A DNA stretch of 64,000 nt. It comes from JAJAZB01 sp964244295. Its GTDB lineage: Bacteria; Bacteroidota; Bacteroidia; Cytophagales; Spirosomataceae. The stretch spans positions 124,001 to 188,000 of the forward strand of contig CAXTIG010000003.1 of assembly GCA_964244295.1 (NCBI GenBank). Reading direction: 5' to 3'. Below the pieces are notes generated by a model. It was given only the letters and a program-made list of their open reading frames with translations, had not been told where the DNA came from and searched no databases. Of this stretch, positions 8,427 to 17,006 are shown piece by piece; the stretch's first letter is position 1, and each line of letters opens with the position of its first letter. Made by a program: the position numbers and the translations under genes.

Positions 8427-9410
8427 TCAGGGCGCTTTTTTAAGTGATTCGAGGATGATTTCCTCAAAACCCGGCAGGGTTTTGTAGGCGTAAACCGCCC
8501 GCCAGCGGGTGTCTTTGTAGTCGTAAGAAACTTCCAGAAACGGCTTTTCCTTGCCGTTCGCCAGTTGGCCGATGGTGGAATCGTTGGGCTTTTTGTTGAT
8601 GCGCACCGGAATGTCGCGGTAATACTTGAAGTACTCAGGATGCGTCAGGTAGCCCAGGGGTGTGGCATCGTAGGGAATAAAGCCTTCGACCCCAAAAAGC
8701 GTTTTGGCTCGCTCCTGCCAGGGACGCAACTGGGCGTAAAGCCATTTGTCGCCTTCGTGCGTAGAACTGGCCAGAAAATCAATATCCGTTTTGCCGAGTA
8801 AGGTGTAGGCGCTGCACTCAAACCCGGATAGCACCACGCGGATGCCCGCGTCGAAAAGTACCCGGAATGCTTCGGGGTCCCGCTCGAAGTTATAATCGCC
8901 GACCGTCACTTTCCCCAGTCCTGGCTGGAATGGAAACCCCGGAGTTCTACCCGCACAAACCACGACTTCCTCAATTTGAGGAACCAGTTCCGGGTGATTT
9001 TTTACCACCGTTGCTACGTTGGTTACCGGCCCGATGGCCAGCATGGTGAGTTTCTCCTTTCGCAGAGCCTCGGCCATTGCCCTGGTCGCTTCATTTTCAA
9101 TGCCGGTATCCTGCCCCGTGTTCGAGCCTTTGTAAACGGGAATCGTCTTGCCCGTTTTGTTATACCAACCCAGTAATTTCTTCGCCGTCTCGTAACCGTA
9201 CTCTGCGTAGGTAACGGTGCTGATGCCAACCAGCTCGACTTTATCGGTTTGGCGGAGTGCCATAATCAGCGTTACGCCGTCGTCTACCTCGCGGGGTGCC
9301 CGCTCTGGCAAACCAATCATGAGGTCCGTATCAAACCAGACTCGTCGGGGTGTGGTGGGTTGTTGAGCAAGTGCAGTCGTAATGACCAGACTGAAAAAGA
9401 GCAATTTCAT
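8427..9410 (-). CDS. Secreted nucleoside hydrolase (IU-NH family)
   Basis: A 327-residue nucleoside N-ribohydrolase-like protein that would split nucleosides into base and ribose. After a Sec signal (MKLLFFSLVITTALAQQ) the mature chain opens with VWFDTDLMIGL and VDDGVTLI, matching the calcium-binding aspartate cluster of the family (Asp27, Asp29, Asp43, Asp44). Further family features are MLAIGPVTNVATV, the stretch LGKVTVGDYNFERDPEAF and LSGFECS. Start Met at 9410 is chosen because it gives a clean signal peptide; 11 residues upstream are in frame but would spoil it. Export implies a scavenging role in the periplasm or outside. The neighbouring receptor gene could serve uptake of the products, but this is only proximity. 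Confidence 0.85.
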   Translation of the reverse strand: MKLLFFSLVITTALAQQPTTPRRVWFDTDLMIGLPERAPREVDDGVTLIMALRQTDKVELVGISTVTYAEYGYETAKKLLGWYNKTGKTIPVYKGSNTGQDTGIENEATRAMAEALRKEKLTMLAIGPVTNVATVVKNHPELVPQIEEVVVCAGRTPGFPFQPGLGKVTVGDYNFERDPEAFRVLFDAGIRVVLSGFECSAYTLLGKTDIDFLASSTHEGDKWLYAQLRPWQERAKTLFGVEGFIPYDATPLGYLTHPEYFKYYRDIPVRINKKPNDSTIGQLANGKEKPFLEVSYDYKDTRWRAVYAYKTLPGFEEIILESLKKAP

Positions 9411-9595
9411 AGCGTGAGTGGTTCTGATGCAATGCATCATCAAAGGAGAATAAGCCCGGCGGAATTACCCATTGAGTACGGGTGCAGAGGCGAATCGGTA
9501 ATTAGGTAAATGCCTGATTTTTAATTTTTTACTTTAAAAAAAACCAATTGCCAAATTACCGCAATGGCGGCCCGGCCGACTACAAGTTACCAACT

Positions 9596-12500
9596 TTAAA
9601 AGACGTACCGGGCGCCAAACTGAAACTGACGCGGTGGGGCCGCCGACCGAACGGTAATGCCCGATCCACGGGGACCCAGTTGAAACTGATTCGACGAACC
9701 CCGCACGACGTTGTATCCTGAGATATTCTGCGTGTTGAGCAGGTTATACACATCCGCCGACAGTTCGAGTCGGGGCCGACCAAACAAGGGTACGGTGTAT
9801 TTTACCGATAAGTCTACCGTTTTAGCCCAGGGAAGCCGGTCGTTGTTGCGGGTTTCGCCGGGCTGAATGTCGGACGGTAAGCTAAAGCTCTCGCTGTCGC
9901 CGTTTAAATCCGTCACGCCGCCGTACTGTTTCGCATCGGCTACCCGGGTGATGGGCAGACCGCTTTGAAGGAGCACGGTCGGCGTGATGGTTAAATTCCG
10001 GAGGGGGTAGTAATAGAAAATGCCCGAAAACACGTGCCGCCGGTCGTTGTCGTCGAAGACGTATTCGGCCACAAAATCATTCGAATCCTGCGCCCGCGTG
10101 TTGACACCGGTGGTATTACTCCGAATTACCGATAGGTTGTAGCCCAGGCGATAGGCGTATTTATCGGATCCCTTTAATTTCTGAAACACGAAGTTGGCTG
10201 CCCAATACCGGGCGTACCCGTCAGTGCGGGTTTCAAAGATATTTCGGGCAATCCCGCGCAGGGTATCGGTACCGTTCACAACCGCATAAGCGCCCCGTTT
10301 ATCCTGCTTAACCGGAATCGGACGCGTCAGGTCAGCCTGGGCAACGGTTCGTACTTTCACATCGGCCGGGTTCGTAAGGGGGTAGGGTGCCGCTGCGTTG
10401 AGGTTATAAATGTAGTAGAGATCGTTGGTGGCTACGTGGACTAAATCAACTGAAAACAAGGTGTTCGACGTTGGTTTGTGTTGAAAGCCAAGCGAAAACT
10501 GGTGTGAATACGGGTTCTGGAAACCATCCGAATTCATGATCCGAAAATTGTTGCTGAACTGCTGGTCGCGTCGGGGCTGGAGTTGCGCGGACGTGGGGCC
10601 GTTCAGGTACGTGACCGGTGTCGTGGCGCGGGCGTTGAGGTTGCCCGCGAAGGTAACCCGATCGAGATCGGCCGATTGCGAAAGCAGACCCAGCCGCTTC
10701 AGTTCGGTCAATTGCTTTTTGAAATCAACCCCGTTGTTGCTGAATTGCAGGTTGTCGCTGTAAATGGTGTACTTGATTTTGTCGTAAAACATCCCGTAGC
10801 CACCCCGAATTACGGTACGCTCATTGAGTTGGTGGTTAAAGGCTACGCGCGGGGCGATGTTGTTGTAGTCGCCCTTCGTACCGCCCGCTTTGCTTAAGTT
10901 GTCGTAATCGTAGCGCAGGCCGAACGTCAGGTTCAGGTTTGGGCGGACGGCCCAGAGGTCTTCGGTGTAAAGGCTAAGCACATTCTGCCGCTTGCCAAAC
11001 GTGGTGGGGCGGAGTTCAACGTCGTACGTCCGTACCTGCACCTCTCGCGGAATGTCGGCTACATCCAGGGCAGAGCCAATGTTTTTGGCTTTGAGCGCAT
11101 CGAGTTGAGCCTGCGTCAATTGCACATCGTAGGTGCCATACGGATTCGCCCCACCCAATAAGGCGTAATCAGACGTAATGAATTCGGCCCCGGCTTTGAG
11201 GGTGTGGCTGCCCCGCCGAAGCGTAAATTTCTGCTGAATCTGGTCGGTGTTTTCAAAGTCGTCGAAAATGGCTCCGCTCTGACCGATGGTTGCAATGGGA
11301 ACCCCGTTAGGACCGCGCACGGTGGCCGAGGGATTGGTAGGATTGACGGGTTCGCGGTAGTTCCAGCGGTAGCGGGAATGCTGGTAATTCGTTTCGCCGG
11401 TTAGTTCCGGTCCGCCGTTGCGGTTGCCGAGTACGTACGCATTCTTCAGGGCAATCAGATACGTCCGATCTTTTTGCGCCGAGGCCGCCGATGGAAACAG
11501 AATGCCCCCCTCTAGTCCACCGCCCTGCCGGTCGATGTCGAACGCCCCAATGTTGGCCCGCAATGACGTTTTAAACCGGCTGCTCCAAACCTGGTCGAGC
11601 TTGCCCGATACGTACGAGAAATGGTTGTAGCCGGTCACGACTTCGTTTACACCGAGCAAGGGAGCTACCAAACGATTATCCTTGCGGTCGAAGGTCTGCT
11701 CCACATCGATGTAAAAAAACGTTTTGTCTTTTTTGAGTGCCCCTCCTAGGGCAAAACCAAGCTGGTGTCGTTGGAAACCATCTTTAACCGAATTACCCGA
11801 CAAGTCGGCCGTTGCGAAATTCGAAGGACTGTCGATGACCGAACCGGGTCGGGTCAGGTAGTAGGCCTCGCCGCTGAGTTGGTTTGAGCCGGAACGGGTC
11901 GTTACGTTGATAACCCCATTGCTGGTGTTGCCAAACTCGACGGAGTAATTGTTGGTATACACCGTAATCCCTTCGGCAAAGCCCACCGGCGTGTTGAATT
12001 TCATATTACCCAGAAACCGCTCGTTGTTATCCATGCCATCGATGAGGTAATTGGTGTAGATACCATTCAGACCATTGATGGCCACGTTAGGCGCTTCGGC
12101 GTAGCCCTGGGTAGCCAGGGTCAGGTTGGGAAGGCGATAGAGCGCCCGGGTAATATCGCGGCCTTCGAGGGGCAGTGCCTGAAGTTCCCGCCGGGAAACC
12201 AGTGCCGATACTTCGGCATTCTGATTGTTTAAACGCGCCAGGCGCCGGTCGTTGATGACGACTTCTTCGAGCGTGCTTTCGCGCCGGAGCGGCAGTTCCA
12301 GGGTCACGGTGGTGAGGCCGCTGGATTTTATCACGATATCCGATACTTCCTCTTCGGTGTAATCGGTACCGGGGCGCGTAAAGACCCGGTACCGCACCAA
12401 CGCCGATAAATTGCTGAACAGCGCTTTGCCCTGCGCATTGGTCCGAGTAGAATCTACCGCTCGACTGGTGCTAGCCTGAAGGTAGAGGACGGTATTGCCA

Positions 12501-12628
12501 ATGGGTCGACGGAGCAGCAGGTCGGTGACGGTCACTTCGAGTTGGTTTTGTCCGTTCGGGTCCTGGGCCTGCACCCGCGCTAGGAGCAACGGGCAACCAA
12601 GGACAAAAAAGCGTAGGAGATGTTTCAT
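9596..12628 (-). CDS. TonB-dependent receptor, Oar-like, with carboxypeptidase-regulatory domain
   Basis: A 1010-residue outer-membrane receptor. Order of domains: Sec signal (residues 1-22, ending VQAQ), a CarboxypepD_reg-like beta-sandwich (about 25-115, from LEVTVTDLLLRRPIGNT), a TonB plug (about 120-260, with LPLEGRDITRALYRLPN and GVINVTTRSGSNQLSGEAY), then a 22-strand-type barrel ending in an aromatic residue (QFGARYVF). This is the Oar/OmpA-related receptor class common in Bacteroidota, distinct from SusC. No SusD-like partner is encoded next to it. The Met at 12628 is preferred over 12670 because it opens the signal peptide. The ligand is unknown. Confidence 0.88.
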   Translation of the reverse strand: MKHLLRFFVLGCPLLLARVQAQDPNGQNQLEVTVTDLLLRRPIGNTVLYLQASTSRAVDSTRTNAQGKALFSNLSALVRYRVFTRPGTDYTEEEVSDIVIKSSGLTTVTLELPLRRESTLEEVVINDRRLARLNNQNAEVSALVSRRELQALPLEGRDITRALYRLPNLTLATQGYAEAPNVAINGLNGIYTNYLIDGMDNNERFLGNMKFNTPVGFAEGITVYTNNYSVEFGNTSNGVINVTTRSGSNQLSGEAYYLTRPGSVIDSPSNFATADLSGNSVKDGFQRHQLGFALGGALKKDKTFFYIDVEQTFDRKDNRLVAPLLGVNEVVTGYNHFSYVSGKLDQVWSSRFKTSLRANIGAFDIDRQGGGLEGGILFPSAASAQKDRTYLIALKNAYVLGNRNGGPELTGETNYQHSRYRWNYREPVNPTNPSATVRGPNGVPIATIGQSGAIFDDFENTDQIQQKFTLRRGSHTLKAGAEFITSDYALLGGANPYGTYDVQLTQAQLDALKAKNIGSALDVADIPREVQVRTYDVELRPTTFGKRQNVLSLYTEDLWAVRPNLNLTFGLRYDYDNLSKAGGTKGDYNNIAPRVAFNHQLNERTVIRGGYGMFYDKIKYTIYSDNLQFSNNGVDFKKQLTELKRLGLLSQSADLDRVTFAGNLNARATTPVTYLNGPTSAQLQPRRDQQFSNNFRIMNSDGFQNPYSHQFSLGFQHKPTSNTLFSVDLVHVATNDLYYIYNLNAAAPYPLTNPADVKVRTVAQADLTRPIPVKQDKRGAYAVVNGTDTLRGIARNIFETRTDGYARYWAANFVFQKLKGSDKYAYRLGYNLSVIRSNTTGVNTRAQDSNDFVAEYVFDDNDRRHVFSGIFYYYPLRNLTITPTVLLQSGLPITRVADAKQYGGVTDLNGDSESFSLPSDIQPGETRNNDRLPWAKTVDLSVKYTVPLFGRPRLELSADVYNLLNTQNISGYNVVRGSSNQFQLGPRGSGITVRSAAPPRQFQFGARYVF

Positions 12629-12796
12629 CGTTGAATCAGGTTGTAAGTTGGTTAGATGACGCAAAAGCATCCGGCCTTTCCGGTTCCAGAAAGCGGATCA
12701 ATTCAGTTGGAGGAGAAGCTATTTTTGAGCAAAATGGGACACGTTCCAGCCGCGTTGAAACAGTTTTCAACGGGTCAGAAAAAACACCGGGAGCCT
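12629..12796. other. Intergenic region upstream of the receptor
   Basis: A 168 bp spacer between the receptor start and the stop of the DUF2064 gene, both on the minus strand. I see no clear TAnnTTTG box or strong hairpin in it. Confidence 0.3.
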
Positions 12797-13486
12797 TTAA
12801 ACGAAGGGAGGTGCCCGACCAGAAATACGGCTATGGAAGCGTAAAGAGGTTTCCAGAAGAAGACAGGAAACCGTAGGAGGAAGAGTGACTAAAAGCAGCG
12901 CCTGCCGGATGGTCGTCACCAGTCGGCTGGTCGCCTGGCCAAACCAGCGGACCGCAGTCGCATCGACGCGCCGGTTAATATCAGCCCGAAGGGGCAAATC
13001 GGTGATTGTACTTCTTTGAGACCTGAAAAAATTACGGAGTGCGTCGGCTAAGTGCTCTGTTTGCCAGGGCAGTTGCGCTATCGCATCGGCATCGAACTGC
13101 TCCCGTCTGAAACCCGCCAGGTACACCCCGCCCCGCTGATCAGCCCCGAGGGGAAGTTTGTTGTCTGCCAAAGCCGCTGCTGCCCGGCGCAGATCAGGAA
13201 CTGACAAATCCGGACAGTCATTACCGATGCAAATGATCTGTTCGTACCCCTGAGCAAATGCCACCGATAAAGCACTGCTGAGTTGTTCACCAAACGTACC
13301 CCGGTGATCGATGAGCCGGTGAGAATGCAGCAAAGGCAATCCGCTGGCGTGGGCTTTTACCCGCGTCAGCGCCCGCATAGCCCGCCAAAGGCTCACCGAT
13401 TTTGGGGAGATCGTTTTGCGGCTCGACTCGATGGAATCGGGTAAAGCGAAAAGCAAAACAGCCGTCTTCGGGGTGGGCAAGGGCAT
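12797..13486 (-). CDS. DUF2064 / TIGR04282-type glycosyltransferase-like protein
   Basis: A 229-residue protein of the DUF2064 (TIGR04282) group, small nucleotide-diphospho-sugar-transferase-like proteins. Typical motifs are the opening TAVLLFALPDS, GTFGEQLSSALSVAFAQGYEQ, then IICIGNDCPDLS with the conserved Asp-Cys-Pro-Asp, and the later LGADQRGGVYLAGFR. The usual family opening continues with a GKVKTRL-like stretch; here only SSRKTISPKS is found, so the donor-binding N-terminus is degenerate or divergent. The last 45 residues are hydrophobic or basic and look poorly conserved. It is not tightly linked to the receptor gene. Biochemical activity is unassigned. Confidence 0.65.
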   Translation of the reverse strand: MPLPTPKTAVLLFALPDSIESSRKTISPKSVSLWRAMRALTRVKAHASGLPLLHSHRLIDHRGTFGEQLSSALSVAFAQGYEQIICIGNDCPDLSVPDLRRAAAALADNKLPLGADQRGGVYLAGFRREQFDADAIAQLPWQTEHLADALRNFFRSQRSTITDLPLRADINRRVDATAVRWFGQATSRLVTTIRQALLLVTLPPTVSCLLLETSLRFHSRISGRAPPFV

Positions 13487-13587
13487 CTAATAAAAAGGAT
13501 TCTAGACCGGTTTTAACGGGACTATAGCGTTTGCGACAACGAATTTAGAATTGCAATTTTCAAAAAAGCTAACGCAACCGTTGTCCC

Positions 13588-13755
13588 ATGCGCGTGGATG
13601 ATGCCCGATTGCAGGAAGAAGTACTCCAGGAAACGGCCGATCCCAGTGCCGACTCAAAAGCCCTCGCGCTGCGCCTGGTTCACCAATATGCCGGGAACGT
13701 GGCTTTGGTTGCGGCCCAAACGGGCCTGCCCCGTCGACTACCCACGCGTGGTTAA
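13588..13755 (+). pseudogene. Frameshifted small helix-turn-helix-like gene remnant
   Basis: The open frame from the ATG at 13588 gives 55 residues (MRVDDARLQEEV to PTRG). It reads like the start of a helix-turn-helix protein: ALALRLVHQYAGNVALVAAQTGLP. At about 13728-13735 the sense shifts to another frame, which continues THAWLSQWNQRPAVQ and runs into the hairpin at 13835. Joined by a one-base change at a CCCC run, the two parts read as a normal HTH segment, so I take this as a frameshifted remnant of a transposase-like or regulatory gene of about 80 residues. A simple 55-residue gene, or no gene, are alternatives. Confidence 0.35.
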
Positions 13756-13834
13756 GCCAGTGGAATCAACGGCCTGCCGTTCAAAAAAGCACTGACCAGC
13801 CAACGGGGGCGACACTTGTGAAGCAACTAAAAGA

Positions 13835-13896
13835 CCCGCCCGTTAAACAAAAAGCCTGCTTCGACATCGGAGCAGGCTTTTTGTTTAACGGGCGGG
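13835..13896. terminator. Perfect 26 bp hairpin, bidirectional terminator
   Basis: Arms 13835-13860 and 13871-13896 pair perfectly over 26 bp around a 10-base loop. The arm contains an AAAAAGCCTGCT core, so either strand carries a GC stem followed by a U-rich run, as expected for a two-way terminator between the remnant on the plus strand and the alpha/beta hydrolase on the minus strand. The extra outer 14 bp (CCCGCCCGTTAAAC) are longer than termination needs. Confidence 0.8.
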
Positions 13897-13903
13897 TAGA
13901 ACC

Positions 13904-14764
13904 TCAATACGCCGGTTCGGCCGTTTGAACGCGGCTCACGCTCTGCCCGGCAAAGGCCACGATGTCGTCGTTGAGGCGGTCGCGGAATTCGTAGAACAGG
14001 CCGTGCGGGGCACCGTCGTAGGGGATGAGTTGGGAGCCGGGAATCATGGCGGCCAGTTTTTCTCCGGTCAATTCGTAGGGAACCGTTTTATCGCTGGTGC
14101 CGTGGATGATGAGCGTCGGGATGGTGATGGTTTTCACGTCTTCGCGCAGGTCGGTGTAGCCGAAGGTCTTCACGCATTCGGTGAACGCCCGGGGCGATCC
14201 AGCCATCGCCAGGCTGTTGAACCACAGGAGCAGTTCGTCGCTGACGGGCTTGTTGAGCAAGCTGATGCCAAAAAACTGCTTCCCGAACGTCGCCATGAAG
14301 GCCGCCCGGTCTTCCTCAATTTTGGCAATCATGTCTTCTTCAAACACCTCCTGATCCACGCCGTCGGGGTTATCGTCGGTTTTAACGAGGTACGGAGCAG
14401 CGGCACCAACCAGAATTAATTTGGAAACCCGGTCGTTGCCGTATTTGCTCAAATAGCGGATGGCTTCCCCACCACCCATCGAAAAGCCGAGAAGCGTTAC
14501 GTCGCGCAGGTCGAGTTCGGTGAGCAGGGCGTGGAGGTCGTCGGCCAGGGTGTCGTAATCGTAGCCATCCCAGGGTTTCGACGATTTCCCGAAGCCCCGG
14601 CGGTCGTAGGCGATGCAGCGGAAACCGCGTTGCGGGAGTTGGGTGAGTTGATACTCAAAACTTTCGTGGCTCAGCGGCCAGCCGTGCGACAGCACAATCG
14701 GACTTCCCGTACCCCAATCGAGTACGTGTAGTTTTACGTCGGGGGCTACTTCGATGTAACTCAT
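13904..14764 (-). CDS. Alpha/beta hydrolase, non-haem chloroperoxidase/arylesterase-like
   Basis: A 286-residue alpha/beta-fold hydrolase without a signal peptide, so cytoplasmic. The nucleophile elbow is GFSMGG with Ser95; the oxyanion-hole segment is SHGWP (26-30); the acid lies in IIHGTSDKTVP and the base in DGAPHGLF near the C-terminus. These motifs and the length fit the family of cofactor-free haloperoxidases and arylesterases. The natural substrate is likely an ester or lactone but cannot be named. The start ATG is 14764. It stands alone, ending 8 bp from the long hairpin. Confidence 0.85.
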   Translation of the reverse strand: MSYIEVAPDVKLHVLDWGTGSPIVLSHGWPLSHESFEYQLTQLPQRGFRCIAYDRRGFGKSSKPWDGYDYDTLADDLHALLTELDLRDVTLLGFSMGGGEAIRYLSKYGNDRVSKLILVGAAAPYLVKTDDNPDGVDQEVFEEDMIAKIEEDRAAFMATFGKQFFGISLLNKPVSDELLLWFNSLAMAGSPRAFTECVKTFGYTDLREDVKTITIPTLIIHGTSDKTVPYELTGEKLAAMIPGSQLIPYDGAPHGLFYEFRDRLNDDIVAFAGQSVSRVQTAEPAY

Positions 14765-14860
14765 GGTCGTTGGTTGTTTAAAAAAGTTGATGAGAATCTG
14801 TATTCTTCAGGGTGCGAGAATAATTCCGGGGCATCTTTTCAAAAAATCATACCGGAATTC

Positions 14861-14947
14861 AGAGAAGAGAGGATGGAGTAGAGAGGATAATGAAATGCAT
14901 TTGCACAATCCGCGACTCTATCCTCTCTACTCTATCCTCTCTTCTCT
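14861..14947. repeat. 28 bp inverted repeat upstream of tadA
   Basis: Arms 14861-14888 and 14920-14947 are inverted copies with one mismatch, built from the purine-rich motif AGAGGATAGAG. Within the right arm, the 19-mer TATCCTCTCTACTCTATCC is identical to 1639-1657. The right arm abuts a promoter box at 14947-14954, so the hairpin may influence tadA transcription. Confidence 0.8.
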
Positions 14948-14954
14948 ACTTTTG
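14947..14954 (+). promoter_or_regulatory. TAnnTTTG promoter box before tadA
   Basis: TACTTTTG is an exact match to the Bacteroidota -7 box. It ends only 4 bp before the ATG at 14959, so a transcript from it would be leaderless or would use the second Met at 14980. Confidence 0.45.
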
Positions 14955-14958
14955 CTCC

Positions 14959-15396
14959 ATGCTCAGCGACGAGTTTTTTATGAACGAAGCCCTCAAACTG
15001 GCCGCCGAGGCCGGGGCACGCGGGGAGATTCCCGTCGGGGCGGTGGTGGTGAGCCAGCATCGCATCATTGCCAAAGGCCAGAACCAAACCGAGGGCCTGA
15101 CCGACGTGACCGCCCACGCCGAACTCCTGGCCCTCACCGCCGCCGCGCAACACTTAGGCGGCAAGTACCTCCGCGATTGCACGCTCTACGTCACCCTCGA
15201 ACCCTGCCCGATGTGCGCCGGGGCGCTGTACTGGGCGCAACTGGGCCGGTTGGTGTACGGAGCCAGCGACGAAAAACGCGGCTACACCCGCGTGGTCAGC
15301 CCGCTACTCCACCCCCGCACCCGCGTCACAACGGGGATTTTGAAAGAAGAATGCGAAGGTGCACTGAAAGCATTTTTCCAAACCCTGCGAACCTAA
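14959..15396 (+). CDS. tadA: tRNA-specific adenosine deaminase
   Basis: A 145-residue nucleoside deaminase that converts A34 to inosine in tRNA-Arg(ACG), allowing wobble decoding. The zinc site is complete: His53-Ala-Glu55 in VTAHAELLAL and Cys83/Cys86 in LEPCPMCAGAL. The segment GRLVYGASDEKRG is typical of TadA and sets it apart from cytidine deaminases. An in-frame ATG at 14890 would add 23 hydrophobic residues encoded by the repeat element, so I take 14959; 14980 (MNEALKLA) is also possible and would suit the promoter box position better. The gene stands alone before the dismutase gene. Confidence 0.9.
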   Translation: MLSDEFFMNEALKLAAEAGARGEIPVGAVVVSQHRIIAKGQNQTEGLTDVTAHAELLALTAAAQHLGGKYLRDCTLYVTLEPCPMCAGALYWAQLGRLVYGASDEKRGYTRVVSPLLHPRTRVTTGILKEECEGALKAFFQTLRT

Positions 15397-15486
15397 GCCC
15401 GCCGGAGGAGGTTAGCAGGGCAAGATTTTTTGGCACCAGCCACTAAACTTTTAATTTTCAATTCTTACTATTTAATTGAAAAAGCC

Positions 15487-16095
15487 ATGGCTTTTGAACT
15501 CGCTCCCCTGCCCTACGCCAACGACGCCCTCGAACCGCACATCGACGCCAAAACGATGGAAATCCACCACGACCGGCACCACGCTACCTACGTGACCAAC
15601 CTCAACAACGCCGTGAACGGCACGCCGAACGAGGGCAAAACGATTGAGGAACTGTTGAAATCGGTGAGTGGATTGCCCCCGGCCATCCGCAACAACGGCG
15701 GCGGGCACTGGAACCACACGTTTTTCTGGAATCTGCTTTCGCCCAGCGGCGGCGGCGAGCCGAAGGCTACGCTGGCGGCGGCGATTACCGCCAAATTTGG
15801 TTCGTTCGAGATCTTGAAAGAAGAATTTGCGAAAGCCGCCACGACCCGTTTCGGTTCGGGCTGGGCCTGGTTGATCGTGGACGAAAGCGGCGAACTGGCC
15901 GTGACCTCCACCCCCAACCAGGACAACCCGCTGATGGACGTAGCCGAGAAAAAAGGCACCCCCGTAATTGGCCTCGACGTGTGGGAACACGCCTACTACC
16001 TCAAGTACCAGAACAAGCGCCCCGATTACATCGCGGCCTTCTGGAACGTGGTAAGCTGGGACGCCGCCGAGCAGAACTACCAGGGGGCGAAGTAA
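15487..16095 (+). CDS. sodA: Superoxide dismutase, Mn/Fe family
   Basis: A 202-residue dismutase that turns superoxide into hydrogen peroxide and oxygen. Metal ligands are His27 (MEIHHDRHH), His77 (HWNHTFFW), Asp164 and His168 (DVWEHAYYL). The Gln in TPNQDNPL (Gln145) is the residue seen in manganese-type enzymes rather than the Ala/His pattern of iron-type, so manganese or cambialistic use is likely. No signal peptide is seen, so it is cytoplasmic. The ATG at 15487 is the family start; an upstream in-frame start at 15430 would add a non-conserved tail. Confidence 0.93.
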   Translation: MAFELAPLPYANDALEPHIDAKTMEIHHDRHHATYVTNLNNAVNGTPNEGKTIEELLKSVSGLPPAIRNNGGGHWNHTFFWNLLSPSGGGEPKATLAAAITAKFGSFEILKEEFAKAATTRFGSGWAWLIVDESGELAVTSTPNQDNPLMDVAEKKGTPVIGLDVWEHAYYLKYQNKRPDYIAAFWNVVSWDAAEQNYQGAK

Positions 16096-16102
16096 ATTTT
16101 GC

Positions 16103-16133
16103 TTGTAAGTTTTTGGGGTTGCGGTTATCTTTG
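16103..16133 (+). promoter_or_regulatory. Promoter of the tRNA-His gene
   Basis: TTG at 16103-16105 and TATCTTTG at 16126-16133 match the Bacteroidota -33/-7 consensus exactly with a 20 bp spacer. The tRNA begins about 42 bp downstream. Confidence 0.6.
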
Positions 16134-16174
16134 CAGCCCATTCGGCAACTGACGCCAACGCCAGTTGCCAACAC

Positions 16175-16252
16175 GGACGGTGTAGCTCAGTTGGTTAGAG
16201 CGCCAGATTGTGGTTCTGGAGGTCGCGGGTTCGAGACCCGTCTCTGTCCCCA
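16175..16252 (+). tRNA. tRNA-His (GTG anticodon)
   Basis: A cloverleaf is readable: D-arm beginning TAGCTCAG, anticodon stem CCAGA/TCTGG with loop TTGTGGT (anticodon GTG), and T-arm GCGGG-TTCGAGA-CCCGT. The extra G at position -1 (16175) faces C73 (16249), the hallmark of bacterial tRNA-His. CCA is encoded (16250-16252). The acceptor stem has one T-T mismatch at pair 6-67, otherwise normal. It is followed at once by a strong terminator. Confidence 0.92.
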
Positions 16253-16285
16253 AGCCCCCGAAGCAACTTGCTTCGGGGGCTTTTT
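16253..16285 (+). terminator. Rho-independent terminator after tRNA-His
   Basis: A GC-rich stem AGCCCCCGAAGC / GCTTCGGGGGCT with a short loop is followed by TTTTT. It starts one base after the CCA end and closes the tRNA transcript. Confidence 0.85.
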
Positions 16286-16298
16286 CTTGGGCAAGACT

Positions 16299-17006
16299 TC
16301 ACACCATCATCCCTTCCAGCAGTTGTTTACGGCGTTGCCAATCGGGTAAAATCCGCTCCAGGAGGTCGTAAAAATTCCGGTCGTGGGGACGGTGTACCAA
16401 GTGACAGAGTTCGTGAACAACCACGTACTCGATGCACCCGCTGGCGGTTTTGATTAGGTCCGGGTTTAGGGAGATCACGCCTGCGGGAGTGCAACTTCCC
16501 CAGCGAGTAGGCATCTGACGGAGTTTTAGCTGAGGCACGGGCAGCGAATACGACGCGAAACGGGGAACCACCTCCCGTAAAATCCGCTGAAAATTGGTTC
16601 TTGCCCGCTGACGATACCACGCGTTCAGGGCTTGGGCGACGGCTTCTGGCACCGGGTCAGGGAGCGTCACTTCGATAAATCCACCGGCCAGGCGAACCGA
16701 TTTTTCCCCCTGAAGTAAGTTTAGCCGGTACTGCCGCCCGAGGTAGCGGTGCGTTTCGCCACTGCGGTACTGGCGCGGAGGCGTGAGGGGGCGAAACTGC
16801 TCGAAAAAGCGCAGTTGCTTCAAAATCCAGGGGGCTTTCCGCTTCACTACTTTCGCTACTTCCTCCGGGGTGAGTTCGAGCGGTGCAATGACCCGTACTA
16901 TTCCGTCGGGATGCACTTGCACCCGCACCGCCTTCCGGGTCGTGCGTACCAATTCGTAAGCGATGGTGCGTTGCCCAAACTGCACAGTGGGCCGTGGCTC
17001 GTTCAT
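16299..17006 (-). CDS. YgjP-like M48-family metallopeptidase (DUF45)
   Basis: A 235-residue zinc-peptidase-like protein. The metal site is HELCH (198-202) with a third ligand at His208 in HRPHDRNFY, the standard arrangement of YgjP/DUF45 proteins; the preceding WGSC (169-172) is also a family mark. The ATG at 17006 overlaps the HsdR stop (ATGA), so it is translated from the restriction locus transcript. Proteins of this family often accompany type I hsdR genes, and a role in regulating or protecting against the restriction complex has been guessed but is not shown here. No signal peptide is present. Confidence 0.85.
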   Translation of the reverse strand: MNEPRPTVQFGQRTIAYELVRTTRKAVRVQVHPDGIVRVIAPLELTPEEVAKVVKRKAPWILKQLRFFEQFRPLTPPRQYRSGETHRYLGRQYRLNLLQGEKSVRLAGGFIEVTLPDPVPEAVAQALNAWYRQRARTNFQRILREVVPRFASYSLPVPQLKLRQMPTRWGSCTPAGVISLNPDLIKTASGCIEYVVVHELCHLVHRPHDRNFYDLLERILPDWQRRKQLLEGMMV

